From Oryza sativa Japonica Group (Eukaryota > Streptophyta > Magnoliopsida > Poales > Poaceae), in the NCBI RefSeq assembly GCF_034140825.1, contig NC_089037.1, forward strand, positions 2,949,501 through 3,013,500: a DNA stretch of 64,000 nucleotides. Direction: 5' to 3'. Position 1 is the first letter of the stretch, and each line of letters starts with the position of its first letter. Made by a program: the position numbers and the translations under genes. Positions 21,267 through 31,500 of the stretch are shown here, one piece after another. A model generated the notes under the pieces. It was given only the letters and a program-made list of their open reading frames with translations, ran no database searches and was not told the DNA's origin.

Positions 21267-23550
21267 ATGCAGCAAGAACAGGCAGACGGCCGGGAGATCG
21301 TCATCGCCGGCGCCGGCCTCGCCGGGCTCGCAGTGGCCCTCGGACTGCACAGGTACACAACCTTTTTTGCTTCTGAGTGCCTAGCGACGTGTTCCAACTC
21401 CATGGGAGCCGATCGAAGTGCGGCACTGCGTGCAGGAAAGGACTGAGGAGCGTGGTGCTGGAGTCGTCGCCGACGCTGCGGACGTCCGGGTTGGCGTTCA
21501 TCACATGGACGAACGCCTTCCGCGCGCTTGATGCCCTTGGGGTAGGCGACAAGATGAGGAGCCAGCACCAGCAGATCCAGAGGTATGTAACAGATTCAGA
21601 GGCAGTAGGAGACTCTGAGTCACTGAGATCTTGACCTCCAGGTCAGAGTACAGTAGTACTAACTTTTTTCTCCTGCCACTTTATCATTATCTGAATGTGT
21701 GAGGGCAAGTTTTATGATAGAGATAGTGGTCACATCTAATTTTGTCTAAATCATCTACACATTAATTTAGATGTAATACATACAATAGATTGCATCTACT
21801 TACACTACACCCAACCAATCAACTTATCTCTTTTTCTCTCATTTCTTGAAATTGGTGTGGAGGTTGCCCCTTGCATGAGAGGTGGCTGCTCCCCTCTCTC
21901 TTCTCTTCTCTCCACATCATCATATAAGTCTACATGACTTCTTGAAATTAGTGATAAGGGGCTCATAGTACTTGCCCTGAGGCCTTGGGTTGACTCAGCA
22001 GGGTGACCGAGGTCCTAAAGTAGAAGTCCTAACTCCTAAGGCCTCGTTTAGTTACAAACGTTTTCTTCGAACTTCTAATTTTTCCATCACATCAAAATTT
22101 TCATACACACAAACTTCCAACTTTTCCGTCACATCGTTTCAATTTCAACCAAATTTCTAATTTTAGCGTGAACTAAACACACACTAACTGTAACTGTTAC
22201 TGTATGTCTGTATCATACGGTGTACAGTACGGATAAGCCTGATTTTTTCTCTCCATGTTTGTTCTTAGGTTGAATGTCATGTCTTCAGCTACTGGAGAAA
22301 TAGTGCAAGAAATTGATCTGAGGGCGCAAGGCAAACGGTGAGAACTGAGAAGATATATCTGTCTACTCCCCTTCCCCCCTGTCGTGTGATGCGCACACCT
22401 GAAAACACCTGTGACGCAGGGGAACCCATGAGGCACGCTGCGTGAGCCGCACCGCGCTGCTACTGGCGTTGGAGGAAGAGCTCCCAAGAGGCACCATCCG
22501 CTACTCCTCCAAGATCGTCTCGATCGAGGAAGACGGCAACGCCAAGATCCTCCATCTGTCTGACGGATCGACTCTCAGAGCAAAGGTAAAAACACATGGC
22601 GTGCGTGCTGTCTCTGTCGATCGATCGGTTGCTGAGGAGGAGATGGTGGCGATGGATGCAGGTGCTGATCGGGTGCGACGGGATCAACTCGGTGGTGGCG
22701 AGATGGCTGGGGCTCGCGAAGCCGTCGGACTCGGGGCACACGGCCACGCGCGGACGCGCCAAGTACCCGGACGGCCATGGCTTCGAGCCCAGGTTTCTGC
22801 AGTTGGTCGGCCAGGGATTCCGTGCAGGCATGGTGCCCTGCAACGACACCGACGTCTACTGGTTCTTCACGTGGTCTCCTTCCCCAGATGGTCAGTCACC
22901 TGAGCTGCCAAGATCCAAGTGTCGAACACTCGATCGGCTGCAAGGAGGACATGAACACTGAATCGTATTACTGATTAATGCCGTGTCTTTTGACAGATAA
23001 GGATGTCGACAAGAGTTCAGCCGCGACGAAGCAGTTCGTGCTGACAAAGCTCCGGAGCACGAACGTGCCACCACAGGTGCTCGAGGCGGTCGAGCGGAGC
23101 GAGATGAACGACGTGCTCGCGGCGCCGCTGCGGTTCCGATCGCCGCTGTCGCTCCCGTTCGCGAGCATCAGCAAGGGGAACGTGTGCGTCGCCGGCGACG
23201 CGCTCCACCCGACGACGCCGGACCTGGCGCAGGGCGCGTGCACGGCGCTGGAGGACGCCGTCGTCCTGGCGAGGTGCCTCGGCGAGGCGCTGCTGCTCCG
23301 TACCGGCGACTGCGCCGCCGAGGAGAGTCACCGGGTCGTCGAGGCCGCGCTGCGCCGGTACGCGGACGCCCGGCGGTGGAGGAGTGCGCAGCTGACCGGT
23401 GCGTCGTACGCGGTGGGGTTCGTGCAGCAGAGCGACCACCCCGCCGTGGGCTTCCTGCGTGACAAGCTGTTGTCCGGGGTGCTCGCCAAGACGCTGCTCA
23501 TGATGCCCGACTACGATTGCGGCACGCTCTCGAGTTCCGGTGCTTGTTGA
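21267..23550 (+). CDS. FAD-dependent monooxygenase copy D (MO1-like)
   Basis: Exons 21267-21352, 21436-21582, 22269-22337, 22420-22585, 22662-22890 and 22997-23550 give 416 aa. GAGLAG lies at residues 15-20, CDG near 161, and VAGDALHPTTPD in exon 6. Two changes stand out in the normally invariant stretch after the GD motif: LAQGACTALEDAVVLAR replaces LGQGGCAALEDGVVLAR. The C-terminus is longer (DYDCGTLSSSGAC) than the usual DYDCGKL. Intron 2 holds two MITEs. Exons 5-6 are very GC-rich. The catalytic frame is complete; changes beside the FAD site suggest a shifted substrate or relaxed constraint. Confidence 0.9.
21703..21977. mobile_element. MITE in intron 2 of copy D
   Basis: Ends GGGCAAGT and ACTTGCCC, with TGA on both sides (21700-21702, 21978-21980), suggesting a 3-bp duplication as in Tourist/Harbinger-like MITEs. 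About 275 bp, no coding capacity. Confidence 0.6.
22041..22186. mobile_element. Second MITE in intron 2 of copy D
   Basis: Starts GGCCTCGTTTAGTT and ends GTGAACTAAACACAC, the mirrored ends of a very common rice MITE; the inside carries CTTTTCCGTCACATC-type words twice. Confidence 0.65.
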
Positions 23551-24266
23551 CGTGATTTGGGTTTTGGCCGCCGCCCAGCTGCAAGTCTGCAACCTGTAAT
23601 CATATCGTCGTGCTGTTTGTGATGTTTGTCTGTATGTGCTCCGTCTGTTTTACTGTTCCGTCACGTGTCAATGATCCCAAACCTGTGAAACGCTCCTTTT
23701 TGTGTGCAGAAAAATAAAGTCGAGTGCATTTGGGTTTTTGGTCGGATATCGAAAATTCCCGTGTCAACCCGGAGGGGAATGGGCACTGCTTGCGAGCATA
23801 CCTGCTGCCTCAACAATTCTTTTTGGGTTTATTCACAAGCCGCCCTCGTGGCTGTACTCGTACTACGATTCTAGTACGAAACAGCCCTGACAGTTCCTTT
23901 GTGCCAATCATTGAACCCGGGAATGCTGGATCCTCTGTAATCAGACTTGCGCGCAACGTTACCAAATCGATCGAGAGGACTAACATGGACCAATTGACCA
24001 ATATTTCGATGTGTACTAGTCATACAAGAATTCGTGAAAGCCGCCATGTTCCAGTTTGTTTCACCGCTGGCATGACGGATGGACGCGCCGCCTCGTTGGA
24101 ATCCGGTCTTCTCCGTCCAATCCAACCACCCCTCGACCGTTTTGCTACAAAATGAAGGCGCATCATAGAAAACCCTGAACTGGTTCAGCAGCAGTACAGC
24201 CTTCGACCATCCTCACTCTGTTTCCACTTGCGAGCGACACCAACCGCGGGTGGGGGTTCGCGAACA
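23551..24266. other. Spacer between copies D and E
   Basis: 716 bp holding the copy D 3' untranslated region and the copy E promoter. No other gene seen; no clear TATA box. Confidence 0.5.
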
Positions 24267-26397
24267 ATGGAGGGCTCGGGCGTCGAGGGCATCGTCATCG
24301 CCGGCGCCGGCCTCGCGGGGCTCGCGACGGCGCTCGGGTTACACAGGTAAGCCTCTGTGCCGACCGTTTCGCCTTGATCTGCTCCGCGTTTGCGCGCGCG
24401 CGCGCGGATCGATCTGGAGCTGATGATCGAGCTGGGCCGGCGGTGCGTCCCGTGTGCAGGAAAGGGGTGAGGAGCCTGGTGCTGGAGTCGTCGGCGACGC
24501 TGCGGGCGTCCGGGTTCGCGTTCACGACATGGACGAACGCCTTCCGCGCGCTCGACGCCCTTGGTGTCGGCGACAAGATCAGGGAGCATCATCTGCTCTA
24601 CGAGAGGTGAGCAGCCACTTGCTTTACCAATCCCTTCCCTTCTAGTTGTAGATCCAGATAATAGCCAGACAGAGACAGTGGAACAGACGAACAGTGGAGT
24701 CCGTTGACCGTCACGAAATCACAACAAATCCTAACGCGAGTATAATAATTCTCGTTTAAGCGAAATCAAATTTACAGCCCAGCTCGTTTGATAGGCCATC
24801 CTGGGCCGTACTGATGAACCTGATTTTAGGTCCATATGCTGGGTCAGTCTGCCAGTGCCTGGTCTGATGTACTAGACCTTATAAGTTTTGGGCTTTTTCC
24901 ACAATCCCACTCCGTGTCTGAGCTCTGAACTTGTGTGCTTACACTGTCTCTTGCTCCTTCCAGCCCATCTTTTGAGTTTACCCTTCGATTAACCTACTGA
25001 AGTTGCAGGAGTAATCTGTAACTCTTAAGACTAAAGAGTTTGTGATCGACTGAAGTTGTGACTTGTCGTGCTTGTTGGCAGGCTGTTGGCCTTCTCTGCA
25101 TCCACGGGAGAGCCTGCCGCGAAGTTGAGTCTAAAGATGCAAGGGAAAAGGTACAGTGTCTGCAACTACCGCTAGCTGAGACCTGAATGTTAAAATTTTG
25201 TAACAAAATCATACTTATACGAGTAAACACCTGAAAACTGAAATCGTCGTTGTGTCGTTACTTCGTCAGTGGACCGCATGAGATTCGGTGCGTGAAGCGC
25301 AACTTCCTACTGGAGACTCTGGAGAACGAACTGCCGGAAGGCACCATCAGGTTCTCTTCCAAGATCGTCTCGATTGAGGAAGACGGCAATGTCAAGCTCC
25401 TACATTTGTCCGATGGCTCAACGATAAGAGCAAAGGTGTGTGAGATCAACAATGGCTAGATGCAACCTTGATTGTTCATCATCACTTGTACCTCTCTTCT
25501 TCTCACTAAGAGCAGCCATGGCCTGATGCATTACTGTGCTTTTTCTGAAGGTGCTGATAGGCTGCGACGGCGTGAACTCGGTGGTGGCGAAGTGGCTTGG
25601 CCTGCCAAAGCCGATCCTCTCAGGGCGCTCGGCCACCAGGGGCCTCGCTGAGTACCCGGCCGGCCACGGATTCGGCCCGGAGATCCTGCAGTTCATCGGC
25701 CAGGGCTTCCGCTCCGGCGTGCTCCCCTGTTCCGACACCTCCGTCTACTGGAACTACACCTGGTACCCCTCCCCGGATGGTGCGGACCATTGCTAGTTAC
25801 TTCCCCTTGACGAGCAGCAACAATGGCGGATTAATTCGCTGATCAATCTGTCACGTGTGGTGTGCAGACGGCGACGCGGAGGAGAGCGTGGCCAAGATGC
25901 GGAGCTACGTGGTGGCGAAGCTGAGGGCGGCGAGGATCCCGGCGGAGGCGCTGGACGTGATCGAGCGGAGCGAGATGAGCGACGTGGTGTCGTCGCCGCT
26001 GAGGTTCCGGTCGCCGCTCGCGCTCGTCCGCGGCAGCATCAGCAGGGGCAACGTCTGCGTCGCCGGCGACGCCTTCCACCCGACGACCCCCGAGCTCGGC
26101 CAGGGCGGCTGCGCGGCGCTCGAGGACGGCGTCGTCCTCGCCCGGTGCCTCAGCGAGGCCTTCCTCGCCGACGGCGCCGAGCACGACCCGGGGTACGAGG
26201 CCGTCAAGGCGGCGCTGGAGAAGTACGCCGAGGAGAGGCGGTGGCGCGGCATCCGGCTGATCACGGCGGCCTACGTCGTCGGCTTCATCCAGCAGAGCAC
26301 CAACCCGGTGATCAAGTTCCTCAGGGAGAAGTTCTTGTCAGGATTGCTGGCAAAAACTATGATCGCCATGGCTGATTACGATTGCGGAAAGCTATGA
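24267..26397 (+). CDS. FAD-dependent monooxygenase copy E (MO1-like)
   Basis: Exons 24267-24346, 24460-24606, 25082-25150, 25270-25435, 25551-25779 and 25868-26397 give 406 aa. GAGLAG is at residues 13-18, CDG near 159, VAGDAFHPTTPELGQGGCAALEDGVVLAR in exon 6, end DYDCGKL. It is the most diverged full copy: SGPHEIRCVKRNF at the start of exon 4 and YWNYTWYPSPD at the end of exon 5. The sequence from intron 2 (about 24880) to 26591 is duplicated at 53061-54995 as pseudogene F, and the comparison confirms exon-intron borders. Upstream of the ATG the frame is closed. Complete and probably functional. Confidence 0.92.
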
Positions 26398-26843
26398 TTC
26401 TGTTCACGAGAAATCAAGAACCCAAGAAGAGAAGAAAGAAATCAGCGGTGAGCGGGAACCGTCTTTAATTAGCACATGGAGCAATCTTGTGATGTTGTTA
26501 ACCAAGCACGAGGGGGCGAGCTTAAAGTCCACCGTACAACGTACTAGTATCACACACTCGGCAGATGCTCAAGGCAAAGTCTTATGTACGGGGAAGAGTA
26601 GGAGAGAGTGGAGAGAGTATGAGAGGTAGGGCCGTATCAGGGGTATTTTGGCAGATTATTTATGTATCTATGCTTTACAAATTAACATGTTCGATAAATT
26701 AGTGATGTATGTAGTGAATCTCCATTTGTTGAGGTATTTGTTTGGACAACTTTGTTTACTTATTGCTTTATTGTCGTTGCTATTCACTACAGCATTTGAC
26801 CACGCATCAATTTTAGTCCATCCTCTGCGAGTGTGTTCAGCAT
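26398..26843. other. 3' flank of copy E and upstream part of SEN2 fragment
   Basis: Up to 26591 this matches 54794-54995. After the break comes a purine-rich stretch and AT-rich DNA ending TGTGTTCAG just before the SEN2 start, which resembles a splice acceptor of a leader intron. Confidence 0.5.
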
Positions 26844-27258
26844 ATGGATTTGTCAGGTCCAAGATGGAAGAAGGGCAAAGATGGCAAGGACTTCTTAGCA
26901 CTAGCAGCAGCTAATCCCATGTCAGTCATTGTTGCTGAGCTCAATGCCTCATTCATAAGCTCAAAGCCTGTGGCAATTTTGTCAGGTCCAGGTGGCGGTG
27001 CCATTCTTGGAGTTGAGCCAAAACAAGCCGTGATCCTAAACCGTGCTGCCTTTGGCCACGCCGTCGAAATTGCTGCGGCACAGAAGCACTGGTTCCAACT
27101 TAGCCCTGAGGAGGTCTTCTACCTATGCCATGTTCTGAACTGCATCAGGGTTGAGTCACGGGACAAGAAGCAGATGAGTGAAAAGCAACTGTGGAATCAC
27201 TTCAGGTCCATGTCGGAGTCCTTTCCAGAGATGTACAAGGCTTACTCGCATCCGAGAT
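26844..27258 (+). pseudogene. SEN2: tRNA-splicing endonuclease subunit SEN2, 5' fragment
   Basis: The frame from 26844 begins MDLSGPRWKKGKDGKDFLAL and matches my recollection of plant SEN2 proteins: the N-terminal domain with EPKQAVILNRAAFGHAVEIA, HWFQLSPEEVFYLCHVLNCI and PEMYKAYSHPRL. SEN2 is the catalytic nuclease subunit that cuts introns out of pre-tRNAs. The fragment stops at the leucine of AYSHPRL, just before the KNWVVRSGLQYG motif that starts the catalytic domain, because a gypsy LTR begins at 27259. The catalytic Tyr/His/Lys region is therefore missing here; a short piece of what follows lies inverted at 40066-40111. Broken gene copy; whether the genome has an intact one elsewhere cannot be told. 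Confidence 0.8.
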
Positions 27259-28008
27259 TGTCACGACCTCATGGCACCAACAGAGTTGGGTGTAAACGAG
27301 AAAGTGTAGATTCCTGTTTACCCTTGAGAGTGAGCCTAAGAGTAGATGTCAGGATGCATATAAGGTACTTTTTCTCTATTTCATTGTATTCTTGCTGTAG
27401 GACTCTGGTCGGCCTTTCATAGTGTTCGACCATCACCACAAATATTTACATCTTTGCCATCATGGGCTTACATAAAGTTACCGTATTACTCTTAGTGATC
27501 CATAGGCCCTAGGGGTATAATAGTACTTTGCTGGTGGTCCCTAGGCGACATCTGGTGCCAGCTGGTTAGAGTAGTCGAAGTGGTCCCCACGGTTATTTTC
27601 CTCGAATGAGTCAACTACTCGATAAGACTTTTCCTTCTTTTCTTGTTATTTCAGCTGTCTTGGCCGCACCAGAAAACTCGAATATACTTTCCCATTATCT
27701 TGGCGCCTTGTCACTCCCTAGAAACCTGCTCGGATACAACTATTAGGAAAAATAATGTCAGGTGGATGATGTTGGCTCGAATACATCTGTCTACTTGACA
27801 TTAACTCGAATGTACTTTTCCTCGTAACGCTGTTTCCTTTGGGTAAAACATGTCCTAAAAGAACTTTTCTATAAAGAGGAGAACTTCATTCGAGTTTTTA
27901 TATTTTAGGGGAAACTCTCTGAGTATTTTATCTTTAAGTAGACTTTTTGGGCGAAATGTGTTTTTGCCTTTTTTTTTGGGGGGGGGGCAAAGTTTACCAC
28001 TTGCTACA
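27259..28008 (-). repeat. Left (3') LTR of the gypsy element
   Basis: 750 bp, TGTCACGACC to TTGCTACA on the plus strand. The preceding GAGAT (27254-27258) is SEN2 coding sequence and recurs at the edge of the inverted SEN2 piece (40107-40111, minus strand), so it is the likely 5-bp target duplication. Confidence 0.85.
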
Positions 28009-28554
28009 ACAAGCCCCTCACGGATAAGGGCGGGATGTTTTCGGCCGAAACCGTGGTCAGAAATATGTAAGGGATAAACTGTCGTCCCCCTGTTTTGGGC
28101 GAAAGCACATGTGAGTTTTTGTATTATCTTCTTTCTTAATTATTTATTATTATTTTTTATTTATTAATTTTTTGTAATTAATTTTTAATTAATTTTTTTA
28201 CTAGTAAACCACGTGTCAAATGCTTACGTTCATGGACGAGACGACTCAGACAAGGGCACCGATAAGCACGAAGGAAAATCGTGCGTCGTCGGCGGTGCTT
28301 ATCCGGACATACTACGCGAGTAGGGGATGGGGCCACTTCGGTTTTCATGCCTAATTATTGATAGGTGGGCCCCACGAAAACACGCACACGCAAAACAGCT
28401 ATATAAGCGCCCGGGGGTCGCTTTCCTGGCCCATTGTTGCGCCCGTCTTTGTCTCGTTTGTCTCGAATACTCTCCTCTCTCAAACACTTCCGTATAGACA
28501 CGCCTTTCGAGTTTTCTGCTTCGAGAGTTTCTGATTCGAGTCTTCTCAGCGACC

Positions 28555-31500
28555 ATGGGGAAATCCAAAAAACCGGCCTCAAAACAGAAAGCGAAGAAAA
28601 CATCTTCCGGTCTTGGTCCATCGATTATCTCTGAAAAGCGGCTCAATAAACTTGTTTCAAAAGGTGCCATTGCTAGTCTCAATCTAGTCATTCGTCCTGC
28701 TGGTGAGTTGATGTAACGCCCTGATTTTCGATCGGGATTAAAAATTATTAAATAATGTATTTTTTAGAAATTAAATATAAGTTAAATCAATTTAATCAAG
28801 TAAAATAATGGGAGAATTAAAATTTCCCCTTAAAAATCATTGGCCGGGAATATTTTGTAATATTCTTGTGCCCTAAAATACTCTCTGAAATTTCCCGCGA
28901 ATTTTCGGAGCCCAAGTAACATTATCAATACAAAGTTCATTTAATCAATTAAAATAAAAAGAAAACCAATTTAAATTCCCCTTCTTTCCCTTGGGCCGGT
29001 TTCGGCCCAAGTCTGCTTTGCCTCCCCGCGGCCTGGGCGCCCTCCCTCTCTCTAAGGCCGGCCGCCCCGTCCCTTCTCCCCTCGGGCCTCCGGCCCAGAT
29101 CGCCTCCCTCTCGAAGTTTTTTTTGCGTCCCCCAACCGACCTCCTCTCTCTCCCTCTGGCCGACAGGTGGGACCCGAGACCCCACCTGTCAGCTCTTCCT
29201 CCTACCTCCGGCCAACCGCCATGGCTGCCGTTGCCGCCCACGATTGCCGCCGAATCCGCCCACCTCCTCCACTCCGCACGCCCGCACCCGGCCGTGGGAC
29301 TCTGCCGCCCCACGTCCTCCTCATTCCCCCACCTCTCCCGCAAAATCCGGCCGCCACTTCCCCACGTCGCCGCCACCTCCATCCATCGGCCATTGCCGCC
29401 CAAATCCAACTCACCCCGGCTCCATCTCACCCTCCCGAGCCTATATAAACCCTCCCCGTGCTCCCCTCGTTCGTTTTCCCTCCTCCCCCGAGCTTCCCAT
29501 CGCCTCCCTCGCTCTCCCCGCGTCGCTCCCGCGCGCCGCCGCTCGCCGGCGACCCTCCAGTCGCCCTCCACCGCCGCTAAAGCCACGGCCGCACGCCGCC
29601 GTTGGTCCCACCGGCTTCGCCGCGCTATGCCGCACCTCGGCATCCACTTCATTTTCCTCCTCCACCGCCGGAACCACCTTCCCACCGCGAGGCCAAGCCA
29701 CTACCGCCACTCACCGCCTCCAGCCGCCCGCTACTGCCGCCCTAGGGGCCGCCGCGCCGCGCCACCACCGTCATCGGCATCGCTGTGCCGAGCTCTACCC
29801 CGGCCCCTACTCTTTTTCCCCTATCCGCCTACGAAACGCCGCCGCCACGTTCACCATCTCTCTCCGTCACCATTGCCGCCTCCAGCCGCGCCGCATCGCC
29901 TCTCTGGTCCACCTCGCGCTGCGCCGTCGCCTTCCCCAGCACCGCAGCCATCGTGCGCAGCTCGGCATCCACTCCATCTCCCTCCTTCACCCCCGAAGCA
30001 CTGCTCCCACCGTGAACCCGAGACGCCACTGCCATTTGCCACCTCCAGCTGCCGCTTGCCGCCACTCCGAGACATCCCCGGCCGTCGCACCTTCCTCCAT
30101 CAGCTTCGCAGCGACGAGGGGAGGTCCGGCGTTCGCTTCTCGTCGTCGGGAACCCACCGGAGCTCCGTCCTCCTCGCGCGCCGGTAAGCTCCACCTCTCA
30201 CCTCCTCCTCCGGCCGGCGATTCACACCGTCTCGGGCCACTTGTCCCCATCCTAACCTCTCTACCACCCTCCCTAGGTCGTCCCGCGCCTCGGCCATCCT
30301 TTCCGCACCACTGGTCGTTGCCCGAGGCCGCCCCCGCCGTCTTCTCGAGAAGGCATCGCCGCCGCCCGTTGCCCCTCGCCGCCATGGCGCTCGGTGAGCT
30401 CTCCCTCTGTTTCCCCTCCTTTTCCCCCTCCTCCGCCGTCCCCTTGCCCGCGTCGTGCCGCCGTCGCCGGTCGTCCAGCGTGTGCCGCCGCCGCCTTGTT
30501 GGGTTGGCCGGCGAGCCAGCCTCCCCTTTTGTCGATGAGGGTCGCGCTCGTGGACCACACCCGTGGTCTCGGTCCACGGTGCCGCCCCTGCCGCGGTGGA
30601 CCGTGTCCACCGTGCGCCCTCCCCTAGTCTCGCTGACGTGTGGGGCCCGCTTGTCGGCACCCTTCCCCTTGCTGCCGTCAGCGCTTATCATTTCCTTTGG
30701 AAAAATATTTAATAATTGCTCGATAAATTGGTATTAATTATAGAAATTCATTAAAATGGCTCAAAACTTCTAAAATTCATATCTAATTCATTCGAACTCC
30801 GAATTGAGCCATTCAACTTGCAAAATTCATCTAAAATTGAGCTCTACATGTTTGTTTACTTTTTATATACTGTTTTCTTGGTGTTTATTAGTTTTTTTTC
30901 TCGTTTTGTGTGCCAGCGAGTAGATTCTGTTGTTTCGGAAGTTCGCAGTCGCAAGGATCAGAGTTCAGAAGATTGTTGTGAAGAAGCAAGGCAAGTCACA
31001 CATTCCCCTTGAGCATGTTGATCCCAATTTATAAATTTTTTACCGTTTGCAAATAAACATGCATGTTTTGCTAATTACATGGGATCAGGGTTTTACCTAT
31101 CTGTTTGCTTGTGCCATGTTTACTTTATATCTGTCCTTTGTCAATATTGGATAATAAATCGACTAGCTTATGTTACTTATGTGACCTAGCTAGAACTATA
31201 TGCTTAGCCATGCTTAATTACCACTTGCTCAGTTGATGGGATAATTGCAGTATTAGACCTTTTTAGCAACAGAACGAGTTGCATGCTCGAGACACCTGGC
31301 CATGTTTCAGTGGTCGTAATTATCCAACTAAAATGTAACTGAATGGTGGGCTATGGGTGCATGGTTTTGCTAGTCGTACCCATGGCAATTAAGGACCGGT
31401 TCGCGGGAAATCCTGGAAGAATTTCTCGTACTTACCATAAGCTAGCGTGGGCAACGGCTAGGCCTGTAGTGTAGCTTTCTTCTAGTTGACGCATCCAGGC

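Noticed and set aside
26398-26591. Possible extra gene after copy E
   Set aside because: It is the 3' flank shared with pseudogene F and has no coding pattern.
28991-30737. Plus-strand open frames of about 400 and 500 codons, very Pro/Ser/Arg-rich
   Set aside because: They lie in the GC-rich third of the solo LTR, overlap each other in different frames with equal length on the other strand, and show no domain. They reflect high GC, not genes.
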